In this document: in pieces, positions 6,941 through 9,669 of the stretch
Position numbering within the stretch: the stretch's first letter is position 1
How the letters are laid out: every line of letters starts with the position of its first letter
NCBI GenBank assembly: GCA_023248835.1
Contig: JAHFDU010000142.1
Span: 1-9,669 of the forward strand
Length of the DNA: 9,669 bases
Reading direction: 5' to 3'
DNA from: Myxococcales bacterium
GTDB lineage: Bacteria > Myxococcota_A > Polyangia > Palsa-1104
Position numbers and translations under genes: made by a program
Notes under the pieces: generated by a model
The model's input: only the letters and a program-made list of their open reading frames with translations
What the model was told of the DNA's origin: nothing
The model's database searches: none

Positions 6941-7282
6941 TTAGTTCTGCGTCAGCTCTTGCAGCGCTTGGCGCTCGAGATCGGTAAGCGCGACAAATTC
7001 AACCCCCATGCCCGGCAGATTGACGTCGTGATCGCGATCCTTTTTGATCCAAGCGACCTTGCCGGTCACCGGCAGGGCGGCCCCGGAGGGCAGCCCGAGT
7101 TGCAGTCGCAACGTCTCGCCAACTTCAAAAAACAGATCTGAGCACAGATAGGCGCCGCCCAAAGAGAGATCAAGCGTTTGCAGCGCGAACGACAAAGACT
7201 CGGATCCGGCGGCGGCACTGACCTCGACGGTCAGCGCCATACGACGCCGGGGCGCTCGGCGATGTTCGCTCGATTCGCTCAT
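6941..7282 (-). CDS. PilZ-domain protein (putative c-di-GMP binding), 113 aa
   Basis: PilZ domains bind cyclic di-GMP and relay it to motility, adhesion or secretion functions. The two expected binding motifs are present: the arginine motif RRAPRR (residues 8-13, RxxxR satisfied twice) and DLSLGG (38-43, D/NxSxxG). The strand pattern between and after them fits the beta-barrel, including a V-A-W-I strand (76-79) and a closing GMGVEF (91-96). The protein is essentially one free-standing PilZ domain. ATG 7282 is chosen. It lies two bases after the TGA (7287-7285) of the lipoprotein gene, with GAGG directly before it; a TTG at 7288 would overlap that stop and add only two residues. Coupled translation with both neighbours is likely. 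Confidence 0.88.
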   Translation of the reverse strand: MSESSEHRRAPRRRMALTVEVSAAAGSESLSFALQTLDLSLGGAYLCSDLFFEVGETLRLQLGLPSGAALPVTGKVAWIKKDRDHDVNLPGMGVEFVALTDLERQALQELTQN

Positions 7283-7284
7283 CC

Positions 7285-8130
7285 TCAAGGTGATCGCTTT
7301 TGCAAAGTGTCGCGCAGTTCGACGGCGAACTGGCCAATGCTCGACGCGCCCGGGGCACTCAGGCGAGAGCGCGCGCTGCGCGTCGCAGTAAGCGACGATT
7401 GCGTAGCATCGGACAAACCAGCGAGCAGCGGCGCCGGCACGCGAAATTTGCCTTCGTCGAACACCTGACAGCGCACGGTGCGCGTGCCCTTACGTCCGGG
7501 CCATTTGAGTTCGATGAGCAGCGGCTCCGAAGCAGCGTCGAGAGGCTGCCAGCTGAGCTCCAGATCGCTTCCCGGTACGATACTGCCCGCCGAAAGATGG
7601 GGATACTCCGACGGTGCCAGCACGCTGACCGAAAACGGCCCGATGTCTTCGCCGCCGTCACCACTTAATTCAAACAGTTGGCCCGGCGCTGGCGTCATGT
7701 CGGGTCCGAGTCCATAGACCATTCCAGCAACGAACGGCATCACGTCAGGATAGGCATGCTGCGACATCGCTGCGTGGTTGCCGCCAGCGGCGAGTTCAAG
7801 CCTCCCGGCGTCGAGGAGCGCAATCTCGGCGCCGCTCTGCGCCGCTTGCGCCAGCGCTTGGTCGAGGGCCGCGGTGCCATCAAAAGAGCGGCAGGTGCCA
7901 AGTTCAATGCCGGCCACGTCGGCGACCCCAAGCAGGCTGGGGACCGAGGCGGGCTCAAGCCCACGATAGCGGACAAATTGTGCCGTCGCCGCACTCGAAA
8001 CTTGGTCGCCATCGCGCGCAATGGTCAACTTGGCGATGGTCAAAGAGCGCTCGGCCACACTGGCATCCCGCCCTGGATCAGGTACCGAGCAGGCGGCCAA
8101 AAAACTCAAAAGTGTAGTGACGCGTTTCAT
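7285..8130 (-). CDS. Putative outer-membrane lipoprotein, 281 aa, function unknown
   Basis: The N-terminus MKRVTTLLSFLAAC is a lipoprotein signal: basic start, short hydrophobic core and lipobox L-A-A-C with Cys14. Ser at the next position does not signal inner-membrane retention, so the outer membrane is likely. The mature part has no motif I recognise. It contains an N-terminal segment with a V-R-Y-R-G-L box (about residues 53-58), an alpha/beta-like middle (IALLDAGRLELAAGG) and a C-terminal part that looks beta-sandwich-like (DLELSWQP, LLIELKWPGRKGTRTVRC). ATG 8130 is chosen. The frame stays open upstream to 8238, but that extension is encoded by repeat element B and would hide the lipobox. 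A promoter-like pair lies just upstream. The gene heads a tight cluster with the PilZ gene and the 110-aa gene, so it may be functionally tied to c-di-GMP signalling. Confidence 0.82.
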   Translation of the reverse strand: MKRVTTLLSFLAACSVPDPGRDASVAERSLTIAKLTIARDGDQVSSAATAQFVRYRGLEPASVPSLLGVADVAGIELGTCRSFDGTAALDQALAQAAQSGAEIALLDAGRLELAAGGNHAAMSQHAYPDVMPFVAGMVYGLGPDMTPAPGQLFELSGDGGEDIGPFSVSVLAPSEYPHLSAGSIVPGSDLELSWQPLDAASEPLLIELKWPGRKGTRTVRCQVFDEGKFRVPAPLLAGLSDATQSSLTATRSARSRLSAPGASSIGQFAVELRDTLQKRSP

Positions 8131-8140
8131 CGACTTAATG

Positions 8141-8169
8141 ACTATAGCGGACCTTCTAGGCAGGAGCAA
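8141..8169 (-). promoter_or_regulatory. Putative sigma70-like promoter for the lipoprotein-PilZ operon
   Basis: On the minus strand TTGCTC (complement of 8164-8169) and TATAGT (complement of 8141-8146) are separated by exactly 17 bases. The -10 matches consensus at five of six positions. A start about seven bases after the -10 falls near 8134, only about four bases before ATG 8130. That would make a nearly leaderless message and would fit the absence of a Shine-Dalgarno. The -35 hexamer ends two bases from the edge of repeat element B. Confidence 0.45.
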
Positions 8170-8198
8170 GTCGCGGGCGCCCGAAAGTCCGAGCGCCA

Positions 8199-8226
8199 CC
8201 GACAGCTCACAGCCGACAGCCGACAG
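8199..8226. repeat. 7-bp tandem in left arm of element B (4 units)
   Basis: CCGACAG, CTCACAG, CCGACAG and CCGACAG lie head to tail. They pair with the 8318-8352 array. Element A has three units at the same place. Confidence 0.85.
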
Positions 8227-8317
8227 TTTCGGACTCATTCATGAAATCACCTACTCTAGTTCTCCCTTCAAGAGCGAATTTACGGGAGGGTCAACGCGAT
8301 TTTGCGATTTTTCTCCA

Positions 8318-8352
8318 CTGTCAGCTGTCGGCTGTCGGCTGTCGGCTGTCGG
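8318..8352. repeat. 7-bp tandem in right arm of element B (5 units)
   Basis: CTGTCAG is followed by four copies of CTGTCGG. Element A has three units here, so this array has changed in number between the copies. Confidence 0.88.
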
Positions 8353-8415
8353 CGGTGGTAAGAATCGCGCGAAGCGCGAATCAACGCCGACGTTCGAGCA
8401 CCCCAGGAATGACCC

Positions 8416-9354
8416 TCATTTTTCAGCCAATTCCAAGAGCCTAAGCGAACTCTTTCGCCACAATTCGCGGGCGGCATCGAGCGGCCGATCGGTCAGCGCC
8501 AGTCGCACCACGCGCCACTGCAGCGACGCGATTTCGCGCCGCTCCGGACAGGGGCCAAATACCACCGCCAAAAAAGCGCGACGGGCTGGCGCCAGCGCCG
8601 TCGACGGTGGTGGCAGGCGCCCGGGAAGCAAGCGGTGTCCGATGGCCAAGCCGGCGGAAAAAGCCACTTGGGCGCGACGCCGCCTCGCCTCCTCAGCCGC
8701 TCTGGTTACATCGACTCCCGCGGCAAGCAACAAGGCAGCGTCGCACAGCCAAATCAGCGAATGGTAATAACCGTGTGTGGCGGCATGAAGCAGCACAAAA
8801 AAAAGATGATCGCTCAAATCCGGAACGGGCCGACGGGCACCCAGAAAATCAGTAGTCACGGCGCGCGCAAACATCGCTTCGAGGTCGGCGTCGACGCCAA
8901 GTTCGTGTACCAACCGATGGTGCAGTTCGATCACCAATCCAGTGCGGTCGACAAAGGAAAGGTCGTGGGCGTGCCGCGGAGAGAATCGCTTGCCGGGTGG
9001 CTGGGCGCGAACAAAACCGAGCGCAGTCATGACCTCGCTCGCGGCGGCAAGTTCGCTTGGCCGCACCGCCAGGTCGACGTCCGACATCGGTCGCAAGCCG
9101 ACATCGTCATACAAAACATCGGCAAACAGCACGCCCTTGAGCGGCAGCAGCGTGACGCCACGCTTTGCCGCCGCGTCGAGTATTTCGCCAACCCGACAGA
9201 GCGCGATGAGGTTGCGCTGGCGAGCGCTGAGGTAAGCCTGCTTGGCGGTGGCGGTGCAAAGGCGGCCCGTTTTATACAGCAGCGGGAAGAATTCGGGGCG
9301 CAGCAAGATCGACTCCGGCAGTGATCTTACAATCTCGACGACCGAGCGTGTCAC
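8416..9354 (-). CDS. Nucleotidyltransferase-fold protein (NTP_transf_5-like), 312 aa
   Basis: It resembles the uncharacterised nucleotidyltransferase family Pfam NTP_transf_5 (PF14907), whose members have a Pol-beta-like fold and unknown substrates. Visible motifs: LLPLKGVLF (69-77), then RPMSDVDLAV (88-97) with the two metal-binding Asp at 92 and 94, and a third acidic position Glu143 in VIELHHRL (141-148). Next comes a helical region DHLFFVLLHAATHGYYHSL (182-200) typical of the family. The C-terminal third is helical and Arg-rich. All three expected acidic residues are present, so catalysis is possible. GTG 9354 overlaps the upstream receiver gene's TGA by four bases (GTGA), indicating coupled translation. 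Family members often sit in polysaccharide or peptide-modification loci, but nothing here confirms that. Confidence 0.85.
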   Translation of the reverse strand: MTRSVVEIVRSLPESILLRPEFFPLLYKTGRLCTATAKQAYLSARQRNLIALCRVGEILDAAAKRGVTLLPLKGVLFADVLYDDVGLRPMSDVDLAVRPSELAAASEVMTALGFVRAQPPGKRFSPRHAHDLSFVDRTGLVIELHHRLVHELGVDADLEAMFARAVTTDFLGARRPVPDLSDHLFFVLLHAATHGYYHSLIWLCDAALLLAAGVDVTRAAEEARRRRAQVAFSAGLAIGHRLLPGRLPPPSTALAPARRAFLAVVFGPCPERREIASLQWRVVRLALTDRPLDAARELWRKSSLRLLELAEK

Positions 9355-9669
9355 TCCTGAAACTTGGCTCGTGCTTTGAGCACACTCTTGATCTTGCGTT
9401 CAAGTTCAGCAAATTCAAACGGCTTGTCGACAAATTCGTCAGCACCATAAATTGGCGATGTCATCTCGTTGACCCGCTCACCAATCGCCGTCAACATGAC
9501 GATACCGACATCGGAGAAGGTGTCGTTCGAGCGTAACTCTTTGGCCACTTCCCAGCCATTCTTGCCCGGCATCATGACGTCGAGCAGCACCAAGTTGGGA
9601 TGGTGGGCGCGCGCTTTTTCCAAAGTCTCGTTGCCATCTGCCGCTTCCAGCACGGTGTAGCCTTTGTTG
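9351..9669 (-). CDS. Response-regulator receiver domain (CheY-like), 5'-truncated by window edge
   Basis: The visible 105 residues are the C-terminal four-fifths of a receiver domain, which takes a phosphoryl group from a sensor kinase. The phospho-acceptor is Asp30 of the visible part in LVLLDVMMPGKNG; the conserved Thr60 lies in IVMLTA and the conserved Lys82 in DKPFEF. The protein ends soon after the last helix (KIKSVLKARAKFQE), so no output domain follows; any extra domain would have to be N-terminal, outside the window. The frame is open to the edge at 9669. A GTG at 9653 is inside the domain and is not the real start. The TGA overlaps the next gene's GTG. The loop before the Lys (EMTSPIYGADEFV) is unusual, with an MTSPIY insertion-like stretch. 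Confidence 0.9.
   Translation of the reverse strand, partial: NKGYTVLEAADGNETLEKARAHHPNLVLLDVMMPGKNGWEVAKELRSNDTFSDVGIVMLTAIGERVNEMTSPIYGADEFVDKPFEFAELERKIKSVLKARAKFQE

Larger units (their letters stand above)
8172..8406. mobile_element. MITE-like element B, 235 bp, diverged second copy of element A
   Basis: It aligns with element A over its whole length in the same orientation. The core is nearly identical (for example GGGAGGGTCAACGCGATTTT in both). The terminal inverted repeats have decayed: 8172-8189 against the complement of 8389-8406 matches at 13 of 18 positions. The flanks (AGGAGCAAGT and GAATGACCCT) show no target duplication, so this insertion is older or has been rearranged. It is 22 bp longer, chiefly from extra 7-bp units: one more CCGACAG in the left arm and two more CTGTCGG in the right. 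It fills most of the gap between the nucleotidyltransferase stop (8416) and the lipoprotein promoter, and its hairpin may limit readthrough between them. Confidence 0.82.

Noticed and set aside
8131..8238. N-terminal extension of the lipoprotein (36 residues)
   Set aside because: It is mostly encoded by repeat element B and would bury the lipobox; the ATG at 8130 gives a standard lipoprotein signal.
7678..8244. Plus-strand 188-codon frame opposite the lipoprotein gene
   Set aside because: It has a composition typical of an antisense shadow, and the minus-strand gene has a lipobox and an operon context.
8318..8352. 7-bp tandem units as a CRISPR-like array
   Set aside because: The units abut without spacers and are far too short; they are arms of a hairpin element.

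Overview
The window is G+C-rich with dense, mostly co-directional genes. Its mix of cytoplasmic TPR, bacterial Lhr helicase, PilZ, CheY-like receiver, nucleotidyltransferase-fold and lipoprotein genes suits a Gram-negative, 'deltaproteobacterial' type of organism (Myxococcota or a relative). That placement is inferred from gene content and style; there is no rRNA or other marker.

Layout. At the left edge (1-265, minus strand) lie the 5' end of an unidentified gene and a 51-codon exported-peptide gene with a strong ribosome binding site. A divergent intergenic region follows. Then come two plus-strand genes: a 319-aa TPR protein (518-1477) and a 1406-aa Lhr-type SF2 helicase (1519-5739). From about 5.7 kb to the right end the genes are all on the minus strand. 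In transcription order they are: a truncated receiver-domain gene (9669-9351) overlapping a nucleotidyltransferase-fold gene (9354-8416); then a lipoprotein (8130-7285), a PilZ protein (7282-6941) and a conserved-looking 110-aa protein (6939-6607), packed 1-2 bases apart; then a small exported Cys-rich protein (6346-6119).

The most interesting content lies between the genes. Three short non-coding elements look like MITEs (non-autonomous transposons). Element A (5749-5961) has perfect 18-bp terminal inverted repeats and an exact 10-bp target duplication. Element B (8172-8406) is an older copy of the same family with expanded 7-bp repeats in its arms. Element C (6400-6585) is a different hairpin element that also has CAGGG-like ends and a 10-bp duplication. 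The shared ends and duplication length suggest one transposase acting in trans. CAGGG ends are, from memory, typical of the ISAs1 family, but no transposase gene is present here. Removing element A in silieu of the insertion (one duplication copy kept) restores an open reading frame across the insertion point, so A appears to have hit an already decaying coding remnant that overlaps the 3' end of the helicase gene.

Functionally, the minus-strand genes suggest signalling at the cell envelope (receiver, PilZ, lipoprotein, exported Cys-rich protein), while the plus-strand helicase is a DNA-repair type protein. No operon of known pathway, CRISPR array, rRNA or complete tRNA was seen.
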